Below the pieces are notes generated by a model. The model saw only the letters and a list, made by a program, of their open reading frames with translations. It did not search any database and was not told the origin of the DNA. A program made the position numbers and the translations under genes. From Thauera terpenica 58Eu (GTDB lineage Bacteria; Pseudomonadota; Gammaproteobacteria; Burkholderiales; Rhodocyclaceae), in contig NZ_ATJV01000001.1 of the NCBI RefSeq assembly GCF_000443165.1, positions 1-64,000 of the forward strand: a stretch of 64,000 nucleotides of DNA, in the 5' to 3' direction. Shown piece by piece: positions 21,683 through 31,491 of the stretch. Position 1 is the first letter of the stretch. Each line of letters starts with the position of its first letter.

Positions 21683-23113
21683 ATGCGACGCGCCGCGCAC
21701 CTGCTCTTGAGCACCCTTGCCCTGTTCGCAGCCCCCTTGTGCGCCGCGCAAGGGCTGCCGCCGCCGCTCATGCTCGCGCTCGAGAACGCCCACATCACGC
21801 CGGATGCGGTCTCGATATGGGTACAGGCGGTCGATGACAAGACCCCCAGCCTGAGCCTGAACGCTGAGCAGCCGATGAACCCGGCGTCGGTGATGAAGCT
21901 CGTCACCGCATTTGCCGCATTCGAACAACTCGGCCCCGCCCACACCTGGAGCACACAGCTCGCGAGCAGTGCCACGGTGTCCAAGGGCGTGCTCGCGGGC
22001 GACGTGTACCTCGTCGGCGGCGCAGACCCCGTGCTCGACCAGGAGCGCGTCGGCAAGCTCTTGCGCCGCCTGCGCGGCCTGGGCATAGAGCGCATCAGCG
22101 GCGACATCGTGCTCGACGCCTCCGTGCTGCGACTGCCCGCGCACGATCCCGACGCCTTTGACGGCCGCGGCCTGCGGCCATACAACAGCGGCCCCTACGG
22201 CCTGCTGATGCACTACAACACCCTGCAGCTCGCGCTCTTTCCCGGCCAACAGACCAACGAAGCCGTCACCGTGGTGGCCGAGCCCGCGCTTGCCGGAGTG
22301 CTCATCGACAACCGTGTGCACACCTCGAACGCCGCCTGCGACGTTTGGTATCGCGACCTTGAGGCCACGCTCGAGCCGGGACGCCGGCTCGTGCTCAGCG
22401 GCAGCCTGCCCGCCGCCTGCGGCCCGCGCACCTGGAGTGCAGCACCGCTGCCACCGGAGGAATTCGGCACCGCACTCGTCGCCACGCTGTGGTCGGAGCT
22501 CGGCGGCCACCTCGATGGACTGGTACGCAATGGCATCATGCCGGTCGGCACCCGGACCCTGCTCACTCACGACTCGCCGCCGCTCGCGGACATCATCCGC
22601 GACATGAACAAATGGTCGAGCAACGTCATCGCCCGCCAGCTGCTGGCCAGCCTCGCGGCCACCCACCCCAGTCTTGCCCCCGAGACATCGGACATGGTGG
22701 CGGAAGGCGCCCGTATCGCCCTTGAAAGCCTTGCACGCGTCGGCCTCGATACCCGCGCCCTGCTCATCGAGAACGGCTCCGGCCTGTCGCGCATCGAGCG
22801 CGTCAGCGCAGACATGCTGGGCCACCTGCTGCTGCTTGCCTGGCAGCGGCCGTGGATGCCGGAGTACATCTCCGCACTTCCGATCGCGGGTGTGGACGGT
22901 ACGGCACGCCGGCGTCTGCGCGACAGCGCGGCGAACGGCCGTGCCCACATCAAGACCGGCTCGCTCAACGGCGTGCGCGCGATTGCCGGCTATGTGCTAG
23001 ACCGCAATGGCCGTCGCCATGCCGTGGTGATGATGGTGAACCACGCTGAGGCAGCCGCGAGCGCCGCCGCTCAGGACGCCTTGCTCGAATGGGTCTGGGC
23101 CGGCGGCTTGTAG
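21683..23113 (+). CDS. dacB: PBP4-type D-Ala-D-Ala carboxypeptidase/endopeptidase
   Basis: A periplasmic peptidoglycan hydrolase of 476 aa (peptidase S13) that removes the terminal D-Ala or cuts cross-links. The frame is open for 169 codons further upstream, but a signal peptide starts precisely at the ATG at 21683 (MRRAAHLLLSTLALFAAPLC), so that start is used. S69-x-x-K72 (SVMK), SSN in KWSSNVIARQ and the KTG box in HIKTGSLNGV (about residue 426) form the active site. The large insert between the first two motifs is typical of class C PBP4. It is convergent with the DUF4870 gene 14 bp away. Confidence 0.93.
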   Translation: MRRAAHLLLSTLALFAAPLCAAQGLPPPLMLALENAHITPDAVSIWVQAVDDKTPSLSLNAEQPMNPASVMKLVTAFAAFEQLGPAHTWSTQLASSATVSKGVLAGDVYLVGGADPVLDQERVGKLLRRLRGLGIERISGDIVLDASVLRLPAHDPDAFDGRGLRPYNSGPYGLLMHYNTLQLALFPGQQTNEAVTVVAEPALAGVLIDNRVHTSNAACDVWYRDLEATLEPGRRLVLSGSLPAACGPRTWSAAPLPPEEFGTALVATLWSELGGHLDGLVRNGIMPVGTRTLLTHDSPPLADIIRDMNKWSSNVIARQLLASLAATHPSLAPETSDMVAEGARIALESLARVGLDTRALLIENGSGLSRIERVSADMLGHLLLLAWQRPWMPEYISALPIAGVDGTARRRLRDSAANGRAHIKTGSLNGVRAIAGYVLDRNGRRHAVVMMVNHAEAAASAAAQDALLEWVWAGGL

Positions 23114-23127
23114 AACGTGCGCGGCCC

Positions 23128-23541
23128 TCAGTCCATCGGCATGCCACGCTGGCCACTCAGCGCCAGCCAGCCGCGCGCCACACGGTACAGGATCCACAAG
23201 CCGACCAGCCCCATCACCAGCAACGCAAAGGGGATGCCGATCACGGTCAGGAACATGAGCACGGCGACCACGACCCACAGCACGGCGAACCAGAAGGTAC
23301 GGATCTGCCAGCGAAAGTGGCTCTCGAGCCAGGTGCCGCGCACCGCCGCCTGATTCCAGTAGTTGAGCACGATCGCCGCGATGGACGGAAGGCTGGCGAC
23401 GAAGCTGCCGATGATGGTGGCCGAGCCCACCAGGCCGGTAAACACGGCAAACCCATGCAGGGCGTAGATCAGGTGGGTGACGGTGACCATGTTCGCGCTC
23501 GGCTGGCCGAACGACGTGGGTGCGGGGACGGGCTTATTCAT
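23128..23541 (-). CDS. DUF4870-like membrane protein
   Basis: A small inner-membrane protein of 137 aa with about three hydrophobic helices (about 25-45, 47-62 and 88-125) separated by a polar WNQAAVRGTWLESHFRWQ loop that is characteristic of the DUF4870 family. The ATG at 23541 follows a good GGAGAAACG ribosome-binding site; the longer upstream frame is not supported. Function is unknown. It is the last gene of the leftward series and lies 141 bp beyond the ubiD stop, so it may have its own promoter. Confidence 0.8.
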   Translation of the reverse strand: MNKPVPAPTSFGQPSANMVTVTHLIYALHGFAVFTGLVGSATIIGSFVASLPSIAAIVLNYWNQAAVRGTWLESHFRWQIRTFWFAVLWVVVAVLMFLTVIGIPFALLVMGLVGLWILYRVARGWLALSGQRGMPMD

Positions 23542-23682
23542 CGTTTCTCCTTCGGTTTGGCAGGCGCTGCCAGGCACAGCCCCACGACTCAGAGTACGTG
23601 ACGCCAAAACCATGATGAGGGCTTGGACAGGCCACCGCGCGAGATGTTGCACTGCCACAGCCCCGCCCGCGAGCAACTCGCA

Positions 23683-25182
23683 TCAAAGACCGAGTGCGCC
23701 CCATATTTCATCGACCCGGCGCTTGACCGCTTCGTCCATGACGATGGGCGTACCCCATTCGCGCTGGGTCTCGCCTGGCCACTTGTTGGTCGCATCCAGG
23801 CCCATCTTGCTGCCCAGACCGGCAACCGGGCTGGCGAAGTCGAGATAGTCGATCGGCGTGTTGTCGACCAGGGTGGTATCGCGGCTGGCATCCATGCGCG
23901 TGGTGAGCGCCCAGATCACTTCCTTCCAGTCACGGATGTTCACGTCCGCATCGACCACGATGATGAACTTGGTGTACATGAACTGGCGCAGGAAGCTCCA
24001 GATGCCGAACATCACGCGCTTGGCATGGCCAGGGTATTGCTTGTCGATGCTGACCACCGCCAGGCGGTAGGAGCAACCTTCAGGCGGCAGATAGAAATCG
24101 ACGATTTCGGTGAACTGCTTCTGCAGCAGCGGCACGAACACTTCGTTGAGCGCCACACCCAGCATCGCCGGCTCGTCGGGTGGCTTGCCGGTGTAGGTGG
24201 AGTGGTAGATGGGGTCGCGCCGCATGGTGATGCGTTCGATGGTGAACACCGGAAAATCCGACACTTCGTTGTAATAACCGGTGTGGTCGCCATACGGGCC
24301 TTCCGGCGCCATATCATCCGGATGGATCACGCCTTCAAGCACGATCTCGGCCGATGCCGGCACCTGCAGGTCGCTGCCCATGCATTTCACCAGCTCGGTC
24401 TTGGCGCCGCGCAGCAGCCCGGCGAACTGGTACTCGGAGATGGAATCCGGCACCGGCGTGACCGCGCCCAGGATGGTGGCCGGATCACAGCCCAGCACCA
24501 CCGCCACCGGAAAGGGCTCGCCCGGATGCGCGCGCTGGTGCTCGAGGAAGTCGAGCGCGCCGCCGCGGTGCGCCAGCCAGCGCATGATCACCCGGTTGCG
24601 GCCAATGACTTGCTGGCGGTAGATGCCCAGGTTCTGGCGCTTCTTGTGCGGCCCGCGCGTCACCACCAGACCCCAGGTGATCAGCGGCGCGGCATCACCC
24701 GGCCAGCAGTGCTGGATCGGCAGTTTGGCCAGATCGACGCCGTTCTCACCCTCACCTTCCCACACCACCTGCTGGCAGGGCGCGGAGCGCACTTCCCTGG
24801 GCGCCATGTTGAGCACTTGCTTGAGCACCGGCAGCTTTTCCCAGGCGTCCTTCAAGCCCTTGGGCGGCTCGGGCTCCTTGAGATAGGCGAGCAGTTTGCC
24901 CACCTCGCGCAGCGGCGTGCTCCAGTCGCCGTCGGCGACGTCCTCGCCCATGCCCATCGCCACCCGCTGCGGCGTGCCGAACAGGTTGGCGAGCACCGGA
25001 ATCGCCTGCGCCACGCCACGGGTCACCGGCTTCTCGAACAAGAGCGCGGGGCCACCGGCGCGCAGCACGCGGTCGGCGATCTCGGTCATCTCGAGGTGGG
25101 TGTCGACCTCCACCGTGATGCACTTGAGTTCGCCGCGCACTTCCAGTTGGGCGATAAAATCGCGCAGATCCTTGTATTTCAT
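23683..25182 (-). CDS. ubiD: UbiD 4-hydroxy-3-polyprenylbenzoate decarboxylase
   Basis: The prenylated-FMN-dependent decarboxylase of 499 aa that removes the carboxyl group of 3-octaprenyl-4-hydroxybenzoate, the third step of ubiquinone synthesis. The prFMN-binding region [18 protein letters not shown] is at about residue 173, and the catalytic [11 protein letters not shown] is at about 292. The C-terminal half contains the [15 protein letters not shown] stretch conserved in UbiD. It needs UbiX, which is not in this window, to make its cofactor. ubiA and ubiC, for the two preceding steps, lie just upstream on the same strand. Confidence 0.96.
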   Translation of the reverse strand: MKYKDLRDFIAQLEVRGELKCITVEVDTHLEMTEIADRVLRAGGPALLFEKPVTRGVAQAIPVLANLFGTPQRVAMGMGEDVADGDWSTPLREVGKLLAYLKEPEPPKGLKDAWEKLPVLKQVLNMAPREVRSAPCQQVVWEGEGENGVDLAKLPIQHCWPGDAAPLITWGLVVTRGPHKKRQNLGIYRQQVIGRNRVIMRWLAHRGGALDFLEHQRAHPGEPFPVAVVLGCDPATILGAVTPVPDSISEYQFAGLLRGAKTELVKCMGSDLQVPASAEIVLEGVIHPDDMAPEGPYGDHTGYYNEVSDFPVFTIERITMRRDPIYHSTYTGKPPDEPAMLGVALNEVFVPLLQKQFTEIVDFYLPPEGCSYRLAVVSIDKQYPGHAKRVMFGIWSFLRQFMYTKFIIVVDADVNIRDWKEVIWALTTRMDASRDTTLVDNTPIDYLDFASPVAGLGSKMGLDATNKWPGETQREWGTPIVMDEAVKRRVDEIWGALGL

Positions 25183-25267
25183 GAAAAAGTCTCACAGTGG
25201 GCAAAGCCGTGCGGGCAAGCACGGGAGCCCGTTAGGACAGCGGACAAGAGAGAAGTTGCAGCGCCGC

Positions 25268-26080
25268 TCAACGCTGGGCGTTGATGGCGTCGCGGGTGTC
25301 AAGCGCGGCCTGACGTGCGGCGGCGGCGAAGTTTTCGTCCTGGCCGGCGTACAGGATCGCCCGTGAAGAGTTGATCATCAGGCCCGCGCCATGCGTGCTG
25401 AGGCCGGCGGCCAGGGTGGCGGCGATGTCACCCCCCTGCGCACCGATGCCAGGCACCAGCAAGGGCATGTCGCCAATGAGTGCGCGCACGCGGGCGATTT
25501 CGGCCGGAAAGGTGGCCCCCACGACCAGACCGCAGTTGCCGCTCGCGTTCCACTCTTCAGCCACCAGACGGGCGACGTGCTCGTACAGCTTGAGCCCACC
25601 CACGTCGAGGAACTGGAGATCGGAGCCGCCGGGGTTGGAGGTGCGGCACAGCAGGATCACGCCCTTGTCCGGATAGGCGAGATAGGGATCAACCGAATCA
25701 CGCCCCATGTAGGGATTGACCGTGATGGCGTCGGCCTTGAAGCGCTCGAAGGCCTCCACCGCGTACTGCTCGGCCGTGCTGCCGATGTCGCCGCGCTTGG
25801 CATCCAGCACCACCGGGGTGCCAGGGTGGCGCGTATGGATGTGCTCGATCAGCGCCTCGAGCTGGTCTTCGGCGCGACGCGCGGCAAAGTAGGCAATCTG
25901 CGGCTTGAAGCAGCACACCAGGTCGGCGGTGGCATCGACGATCTGGGTGCAGAACTCGAGGATGGCGTGCGGGCGCCCCTGCAGGTGGGCAGGGAAGCGG
26001 GCTGGGTCGGGGTCCAGGCCAACGCACAGCAGGCTGTTGCGCTGCCGCCAGGCAGCCTCGAGGGCGGTCATGAAGTGCAT
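25268..26080 (-). CDS. pyrF: Orotidine 5'-phosphate decarboxylase (type 2)
   Basis: The last enzyme of UMP synthesis, 270 aa, a TIM barrel of the longer type 2 OMP decarboxylase group. The catalytic [11 protein letters not shown] motif (about residues 93-103) and the early [13 protein letters not shown] substrate loop are present. The phosphate-binding region near the C-terminus reads [10 protein letters not shown]. The ATG at 26080 is used; a second ATG at 26071 is equally possible. It sits between ubiA and ubiD, so the ubiquinone genes and pyrF may share a transcript. Confidence 0.95.
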   Translation of the reverse strand: MHFMTALEAAWRQRNSLLCVGLDPDPARFPAHLQGRPHAILEFCTQIVDATADLVCCFKPQIAYFAARRAEDQLEALIEHIHTRHPGTPVVLDAKRGDIGSTAEQYAVEAFERFKADAITVNPYMGRDSVDPYLAYPDKGVILLCRTSNPGGSDLQFLDVGGLKLYEHVARLVAEEWNASGNCGLVVGATFPAEIARVRALIGDMPLLVPGIGAQGGDIAATLAAGLSTHGAGLMINSSRAILYAGQDENFAAAARQAALDTRDAINAQR

Positions 26081-26125
26081 GTGGGGGTCCAGAAAGTAGC
26101 GGGACTGAAGTTACTGATGGAGTGC

Positions 26126-27007
26126 TCAGACGCGGCGCAGCAGATCGTCAATGAGCAGGCCGGCGAACACCGCCGCACCCAGCCAGTTGTTGTGACGGAA
26201 GGCCTTGAAGCAGGCGTCGCGCTCGCGCTCGCGGATCAAGGTGTAGTGATGGAGCGCAATCGCGGCCGCCACCAGCAGACCGACAAACCAGGCTGTGCCG
26301 CGCTCGGCCATGACGCCGACCAGTGCCAACAGGCCGAGCGTGATCGCGTAACACAGCATCACCGCACTGACGTCGAAACGACCGAAGGTCAGCGCCGAGC
26401 TCTTCACCCCGATCTTGATGTCGTCGGGCCGGTCAACCATCGCGTACTCGGTGTCATAGGCGATGGCCCAGAACACGTTGGCGAGCAGCATCACCCAGGC
26501 AATGGCGGGCACCTCGCCAAGCACTGCGGCAAAACCCATCGGAATGCCGAAGCCGAAGGCGATGCCGAGATAGGCCTGTGGAATGGCAAGAAAACGCTTG
26601 GTGAAGGGATAGCTGCCCGCCAGAAACAGCGCCGGCACGGACAGCCAGATGACCAGGCCATCGAGCGGCAGGAGCAGCATGAAGGCAAGCACGGACAAGC
26701 CGAGCGCCAGCAGCAGCGCCTCTCGCGTGCTGACCATGCCGGTCGCCAGCGGGCGGTTGCGGGTCCGTTCCACATGACCATCGATGTTGCGGTCGGCGTA
26801 ATCATTGATGACGCAGCCCGCCGAGCGCATGAGGAAGGTGCCGAGCACGAAGATCACCAGCAGGTACAAGGGCGGCCAGCCGTCGGCGGCAAACCACAAG
26901 GCCCACAGCGTCGGCCACAGCAGGAGCAAGGTGCCGATCGGCTTGTCGATCCGCATCAGGCGGGCGTAGTGGGGCAACTTGGCGCTGAGGCTCATGGCGT
27001 GGGTCAT
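26126..27007 (-). CDS. ubiA: 4-hydroxybenzoate polyprenyltransferase
   Basis: An inner-membrane prenyltransferase of 293 aa that attaches the polyprenyl chain to 4-hydroxybenzoate, the second step of ubiquinone synthesis. About eight to nine hydrophobic helices are visible. The two Asp-rich motifs that bind Mg-diphosphate are [15 protein letters not shown] (about residue 71) and [13 protein letters not shown] (about 190). The start overlaps the ubiC stop by 4 bp, so the chorismate lyase product passes to a coupled gene product. Confidence 0.96.
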   Translation of the reverse strand: MTHAMSLSAKLPHYARLMRIDKPIGTLLLLWPTLWALWFAADGWPPLYLLVIFVLGTFLMRSAGCVINDYADRNIDGHVERTRNRPLATGMVSTREALLLALGLSVLAFMLLLPLDGLVIWLSVPALFLAGSYPFTKRFLAIPQAYLGIAFGFGIPMGFAAVLGEVPAIAWVMLLANVFWAIAYDTEYAMVDRPDDIKIGVKSSALTFGRFDVSAVMLCYAITLGLLALVGVMAERGTAWFVGLLVAAAIALHHYTLIRERERDACFKAFRHNNWLGAAVFAGLLIDDLLRRV

Positions 27008-27573
27008 TGGGGCAGATCGAATATCGCAGGCAGGAAGAATTCACTCACCATCAGCGCCCGGCCATGCCGGCAAAACAGTGAGCGCCGCCCCCACAGCTCA
27101 CGCGCCAAACTCACCGGCGGCGTCCGTGTGGACAGCAGGGCGTGCGCCCGATGATAACGCGCATCGCGCGCATCGAGCCGGCTACAGGCCAGCGGCGCGC
27201 GCGTGATCGCCGCATCGGAGAACAGCGCTGCGCCCAGCGGGCGCGCCCCGAAACCCTGAAACAGATGCCACGCACCACGCACGTTCTCCAATGGAAGCAG
27301 CGAGCGCGCGAACACCACCGGCTGGCCGTCTGCGATCAACAACACCTCCCTCACCCACACGCGCTCGCCTGCGCGCAGGCCGAGCAGGACGGCCTCGTCC
27401 CGCAGCGCCCGTCCCAGCTTCTGCCCCAGTAGCTGGACGCCGAACTCGCTGCAGCGTGCCTTGACGCGCGCGGTGAGGGAGGAAGGGTCGGTGAGCCAGG
27501 ACATGAGGGCAGGTGGGACGGTGGTGCGCGGTGGACGGGGCAACCAGGTTTCGCGGTGGAGACGGGTAAGCAT
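27004..27573 (-). CDS. ubiC: Chorismate lyase
   Basis: A 189-aa cytoplasmic enzyme that makes 4-hydroxybenzoate and pyruvate from chorismate, the committed step of ubiquinone synthesis. The family features are the early [12 protein letters not shown], the [11 protein letters not shown] strand and the C-terminal [23 protein letters not shown]. The ATG at 27573 ([10 protein letters not shown]) is preferred to the upstream extension. It overlaps ubiA by 4 bp and begins 66 bp after recG. Confidence 0.92.
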   Translation of the reverse strand: MLTRLHRETWLPRPPRTTVPPALMSWLTDPSSLTARVKARCSEFGVQLLGQKLGRALRDEAVLLGLRAGERVWVREVLLIADGQPVVFARSLLPLENVRGAWHLFQGFGARPLGAALFSDAAITRAPLACSRLDARDARYHRAHALLSTRTPPVSLARELWGRRSLFCRHGRALMVSEFFLPAIFDLPQ

Positions 27574-27639
27574 GGGGGCTCTTGCAGAACGAAGGCGTAT
27601 TTTAGCAAGCGCGCCGGGCAAGACTGCAGCCGGGGCCGA

Positions 27640-29796
27640 TCAGGCGCGCAAAAGCGCCTCGCGTCCGCCGAGCCAGCGCTGCAACAGACCTTCGGTCGCC
27701 GCAGGCAGCTCGCGCAGCATGCGTTCGGCCAGCGCGCGTGCGGGGTCGATGAGCGCGGCGTCCTCTTCCAGACTGGCATAGCGCAACAAGGGCAGGCCGC
27801 TCTGACGCGCGCCGACAAATTCACCAGGGCCGCGAATACGCAGATCGGCACGCGCGATCTCGAAACCGTCAGTGTTCTCGTAGATCACCTTCAGACGCTC
27901 ACGCCCGGTCTGCGACAAGGGCTGGGCGTAGATCAGGATGCACACCGACTCCGCGCTGCCGCGCCCGACGCGGCCGCGCAACTGGTGCAACTGGGCGAGG
28001 CCGAAGCGCTCGGCGTGCTCGATGACCATCAGGCTGGCCTTGGGCACATCGACCCCGACCTCGATCACGGTGGTGGCCACCAGCACATCGAGCTCGCCGG
28101 CAGAGAAAGCTTTCATCGTCGCCGACTTCTCATCGGCTTTCAGCCGGCCATGCACCAAGCCCACCTTCAACTCGGGCAGCGCCGCGCGCAAGGTGTCGAA
28201 GGTCTCGACCGCAGTCTGCAACTGCAGCGCTTCGGACTCCTCGATCAGGGGGCACACCCAATACGCCTGGCGCCCGCCCAGGCAGGCTTGACGCACGCGT
28301 TCGATGACCTCGTCGCGGCGCGTGTCCGACACCAGCCGGGTGCGGATGGGCGTGCGCCCGGGCGGCAACTCATCGAGCACCGACACATCCAGATCGGCGT
28401 AATGCGTCATCGCCAGGGTGCGTGGAATCGGCGTCGCCGACATCATCAGCATGTGCGGGCGGCGTCCGCCCTCGCCCTTCTCGCGCAAGGCCAGACGCTG
28501 ACGCACGCCGAAGCGGTGTTGTTCGTCCACCACGGCAAGCGCGAGTCGCGGCAGCGCGACCGGGTCTTCGATCAGGGCGTGGGTGCCCACCGCGAGCAGA
28601 AGCTCGCCGCGGCGCAAGCGTTCAAGCTCGGCTTCGCGCTCGCGCTTGCGCCGGCTGCCGGACAGCCAGGCCACTTCCAGCCCCAGCGGCGCCATCCATT
28701 CGGAGAGCTTGCGCCAGTGCTGCTCGGCGAGGATCTCGGTGGGCGCCATCATCGCCGCCTGCCAGCCGTTGTCGACCGCCTGCAGCATCGCCAGCGCCGC
28801 CACCAGCGTCTTGCCGCTGCCGACATCGCCCTGCAGCAGGCGCTGCATCGGGTAGGGCGCGGCCAGATCGGCGGCGATCTCGGCCACCACCCGGGACTGT
28901 GCGGCCGTGGGCTGAAAGGGCAGCTTGTCGAGCAACGCAGCACCGAGCCGGCCACGCACCGGCAAGGGCACAGCCTGGCGGGCACGACGGGCGTTGTAGG
29001 CACGACGCAGCGACATCTGCTGCACGAGCAGCTCCTCGAACTTGATGCGCAGCCAGGCTGGATGCGTGCGCAACTCGAGGGCGGCGGGGTCGGCATCGGC
29101 GGCGGGGTGGTGCAGCGCGCGCACGGCGTCGCCAAAGCCGGGCAGGCCGAGCTCACGCAAGGCGTCCGGCGGTAGCGGGTCGTCGACTTGCATGCTCGCC
29201 AGCGCACGATCAATGAGCTTGCGCAAGGTGAGCTGACCGACGCCGGCCGTGGTCGGATAGACTGGGGTCAGCGCCGTGGGCAGTGCCTCGCCCTCTTCGA
29301 CCGATTTGATCCGGGGGTGAATCATCTCGTCGCCGAAGAAGCCACCGCGCACCTCGCCGAACAGGCGCACGCGGCGCCCGGGCGCAAGCTGCTTTTGCTG
29401 CGAGGGATAGAAATTGAGCCAGCGCGCGATCAGGGTGCCCGACGAGTCGCTGACCCGGACAAGGAGCTGCCGACGAGGGCGCAACACGATTTCGCACGTG
29501 CTCACCTCGCCCTCGACCTGAACGGAAAAACCCGGCCGGGCGGCGGCGATCGGTGTCAGCCGGGTCTCGTCTTCGTACCTCAGCGGCAGATGGAGCAGCA
29601 AGTCCTCGGGGCGGTGGATGTCGAGCTTCGCCAGCCTCGCCAGCAGTTGCGCGCCAACCCCTGGCCAGGCGCGCGCACGGGAGTCCGGCGCAGGCTCAGC
29701 GTGCACAGAATCGAGCTCCACGGTCTGCACAGCCACGCCACTGCAGGCAGGAGTGCCACGGGAACGCGAACCCACGCCGGAGCGCGTTGCGCTCAA
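27640..29796 (-). CDS. recG: ATP-dependent DNA helicase RecG
   Basis: A double-strand branch-migration helicase of about 700 aa that remodels stalled forks and Holliday junctions. An N-terminal OB-fold wedge domain (about 55-190) is followed by helicase motifs: LLQGDVGSGKTLVA (Walker A), DEQHRFGVRQR (Walker B), MSATPIPRTLA and the C-terminal LRGRVGRGSAES. The longest frame begins with TTG at 29796. GTG codons at 29775, 29736 and 29730 are alternatives, and none has a decisive ribosome-binding site. Its start is 20 bp from the ridA stop. Confidence 0.94.
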   Translation of the reverse strand: MSATRSGVGSRSRGTPACSGVAVQTVELDSVHAEPAPDSRARAWPGVGAQLLARLAKLDIHRPEDLLLHLPLRYEDETRLTPIAAARPGFSVQVEGEVSTCEIVLRPRRQLLVRVSDSSGTLIARWLNFYPSQQKQLAPGRRVRLFGEVRGGFFGDEMIHPRIKSVEEGEALPTALTPVYPTTAGVGQLTLRKLIDRALASMQVDDPLPPDALRELGLPGFGDAVRALHHPAADADPAALELRTHPAWLRIKFEELLVQQMSLRRAYNARRARQAVPLPVRGRLGAALLDKLPFQPTAAQSRVVAEIAADLAAPYPMQRLLQGDVGSGKTLVAALAMLQAVDNGWQAAMMAPTEILAEQHWRKLSEWMAPLGLEVAWLSGSRRKREREAELERLRRGELLLAVGTHALIEDPVALPRLALAVVDEQHRFGVRQRLALREKGEGGRRPHMLMMSATPIPRTLAMTHYADLDVSVLDELPPGRTPIRTRLVSDTRRDEVIERVRQACLGGRQAYWVCPLIEESEALQLQTAVETFDTLRAALPELKVGLVHGRLKADEKSATMKAFSAGELDVLVATTVIEVGVDVPKASLMVIEHAERFGLAQLHQLRGRVGRGSAESVCILIYAQPLSQTGRERLKVIYENTDGFEIARADLRIRGPGEFVGARQSGLPLLRYASLEEDAALIDPARALAERMLRELPAATEGLLQRWLGGREALLRA

Positions 29797-29816
29797 ACGC
29801 GGGTGTATTGCGCCAA

Positions 29817-30197
29817 TCAGCCAAGGACGATGGTGAGATCGGCCTCCACCAGCGCGGCGCGCGGCAACTCGCGCACACCGACCGTGGCACGGGCCGGATA
29901 GGGCTCGGAGAAATAACGCATCATCACCTCATTGACGACGCCGAAGTTGGACAGATCGGTCATATAGATGTTGATCTTGACCACATCGGCAAAGGAGGCG
30001 CCAGCAGCTTCGGCCACCGCCTTGAGGTTATCGAATACGCGCACGGCCTGCGCTTCGACGCCTTCAACCATCTGCATGCTGACCGGATCGAGACCGATCT
30101 GACCGGACAGGAAGACCTGGTTGCCGACCTTGACTGCCTGTGAATAGGGACCGATCGCGGCCGGTGCGTCAGGGCTGGAGATGATGCTGCGGGTCAT
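29817..30197 (-). CDS. ridA: Reactive imine/enamine deaminase RidA
   Basis: A small trimeric protein (126 aa from MTRSIIS; an ATG 9 bp upstream is also possible) of the RidA/YjgF/UK114 family. It hydrolyses reactive 2-aminoacrylate and related imines released by PLP enzymes. [13 protein letters not shown], the SGQIGLDP strand, the substrate-binding arginine in [11 protein letters not shown] and the final EADLTIVLG fit the family closely. It is followed by recG on the same strand. Confidence 0.95.
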   Translation of the reverse strand: MTRSIISSPDAPAAIGPYSQAVKVGNQVFLSGQIGLDPVSMQMVEGVEAQAVRVFDNLKAVAEAAGASFADVVKINIYMTDLSNFGVVNEVMMRYFSEPYPARATVGVRELPRAALVEADLTIVLG

Positions 30198-30226
30198 GTT
30201 GTACACCTCATGTGCGAAAGGCCGAC

Positions 30227-30232
30227 ATTGTA
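30227..30232 (-). promoter_or_regulatory. Possible -10 box for ridA
   Basis: The minus strand carries TACAAT 30 bp before the ridA start. No good -35 element is found at 16-18 bp, so support is modest. Confidence 0.3.
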
Positions 30233-30250
30233 AGCCGCGGGCGTGCCACA

Positions 30251-30288
30251 GGTGAGCCGTACGAAAACAGGCTCACCGGCGATTTTTT
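30251..30288 (+). terminator. Intrinsic terminator oriented rightward
   Basis: GGTGAGCC (30251-30258) pairs with GGCTCACC (30270-30277) around an 11-nt loop, and six T residues follow at 30283-30288 on the plus strand. All nearby genes are on the minus strand, so it faces no annotated transcript. It lies in the 160-bp gap between ridA and fliW. Confidence 0.5.
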
Positions 30289-30357
30289 ACAGCGCGCTCA
30301 CGGCTATCAGGAAATTACCCGGCAAGGGCCAGCGCGCCCTCGCAGGAGCAGGCGGTC

Positions 30358-30810
30358 TCAGTCCTGCTGGCGCAAGGTGATCTCGCAGCCCAGGCGGCTG
30401 ATCACTTTCTGCATGCCCAGGCGCGCGCGCGTGTTGATCACCAGCGGCGCCATGAAGTTGGCGCTCAGGCCGGCACCCGCAGGGCCGGCCTCTTCGCTTT
30501 TCTGCGAACGGATGATGATGACGACGGCGACTTCATCGATCTTGCCGGCGTCGTCGAGCTGCAACAAGGCCATGTCTTCGTCACTGAGGACGAACTCCAG
30601 GTTGACGCCCAGGCGGGCTGGCGCAGTGACCGAAAACGCCACCTCGGGATCGTCGACCGACTGCAGCAGGAAGACCTCGGCCTCACGGCCTTCCTCATGC
30701 ACGAGCGCGAAGCGCTGGCATTGCTCGAAGCCGGGCAGGCCCGCAGGAAACTCGATAATGCGGTCGTCAGCGACTTCGACCGTGCCAAATTCAGGGCTTT
30801 TGATCTTCAT
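30358..30810 (-). CDS. fliW: Flagellar assembly factor FliW
   Basis: A 150-aa cytoplasmic protein that in other bacteria binds flagellin and antagonises the translational regulator CsrA. Family signatures are FPAGLPGFEQCQRFALV near the N-terminus, LLQSVDDPEVAF in the middle and the C-terminal NFMAPLVINTRARLGMQ. The ATG at 30810 (MKIKSPEFG) is the natural start; the longer frame is not conserved. No csrA or flagellar gene is in the window. It is preceded at 42 bp by a SPOR-domain gene and a DUF2802 gene. Confidence 0.9.
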   Translation of the reverse strand: MKIKSPEFGTVEVADDRIIEFPAGLPGFEQCQRFALVHEEGREAEVFLLQSVDDPEVAFSVTAPARLGVNLEFVLSDEDMALLQLDDAGKIDEVAVVIIIRSQKSEEAGPAGAGLSANFMAPLVINTRARLGMQKVISRLGCEITLRQQD

Positions 30811-30852
30811 GGAATTCCCTCTGGATGATTGAGCCGGGCCTGGCAGCAAGCC

Positions 30853-31491
30853 TCAGCGCTTTTTCCTTGCCGGCGGCAACAGCATACCCGCCTCCACCCC
30901 AGCGGCGCGCAGCGCAGCCTGAGCCTTGTGTGCTGCATCACGGTCGCCAAAGGGGCCGAGCACGACCCGGCTCTGGATGCCGGCGGCCAGGCCACGTGCA
31001 TTGAGCTCATGCGCCAGCCCGATCGCATTCTGCGGATCGCTGAACACACCGAGCTGGATGCGGTAGCCGTCTACCGGCGCCGACGCCGCCTCCGCCATCA
31101 AGGCCGCCAGGGAGGGGGGCGGCCTTTCCCTCGCACTCGGCACGCTTGCAGGGGCTTCTCCCACCACCGGCGGACGCGCCGCAGCGCCTTCTGTCATCGG
31201 CAGCACATCCGCAAGCGGCGTGGGCGCGGCGGGCGCCGCGACCGCCAGGGGCGGAACACCGGGCGCAGCCTCCTCTTCGTCGGCTGCGACAGTAATCTGC
31301 GCCGACGGCGGCGGCGTCACCTCCTGCGGCTGGGATGCCCGCGTCTGCGTCCCCACGCCCCCGCCGGGCTCCTGATCAAGCGCCAGGGCAAGAACCAGCA
31401 CGACGATAGCGCCCAGCAGCGCGCCCGCGGCCCGGCGCAGAGCGGAATTACGCTGCTGGCGGGCATCGCGCGGTGCGGCTTGCGGACTCAC
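30853..31491 (-). CDS. SPOR-domain membrane protein
   Basis: A 212-aa bitopic protein. A short basic N-terminus leads to one transmembrane helix (about 21-39), then a long Pro/Ala/Glu-rich, probably disordered periplasmic linker (about 45-135), and a C-terminal SPOR domain (about 140-208; YRIQLGVFSDPQNA and VVLGPFGDRDAAHKAQ). SPOR domains bind denuded septal glycans, so it may localise to division sites. The start overlaps the DUF2802 gene by 4 bp. A link to fliW is only positional. Confidence 0.85.
   Translation of the reverse strand: MSPQAAPRDARQQRNSALRRAAGALLGAIVVLVLALALDQEPGGGVGTQTRASQPQEVTPPPSAQITVAADEEEAAPGVPPLAVAAPAAPTPLADVLPMTEGAAARPPVVGEAPASVPSARERPPPSLAALMAEAASAPVDGYRIQLGVFSDPQNAIGLAHELNARGLAAGIQSRVVLGPFGDRDAAHKAQAALRAAGVEAGMLLPPARKKR

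Noticed and set aside
25391-27154. Plus-strand frame of 587 codons over pyrF and ubiA
   Set aside because: Shadow of genuine minus-strand genes with full family motifs; composition is His/Gly/Gln-rich, as is typical of GC-rich antisense frames.
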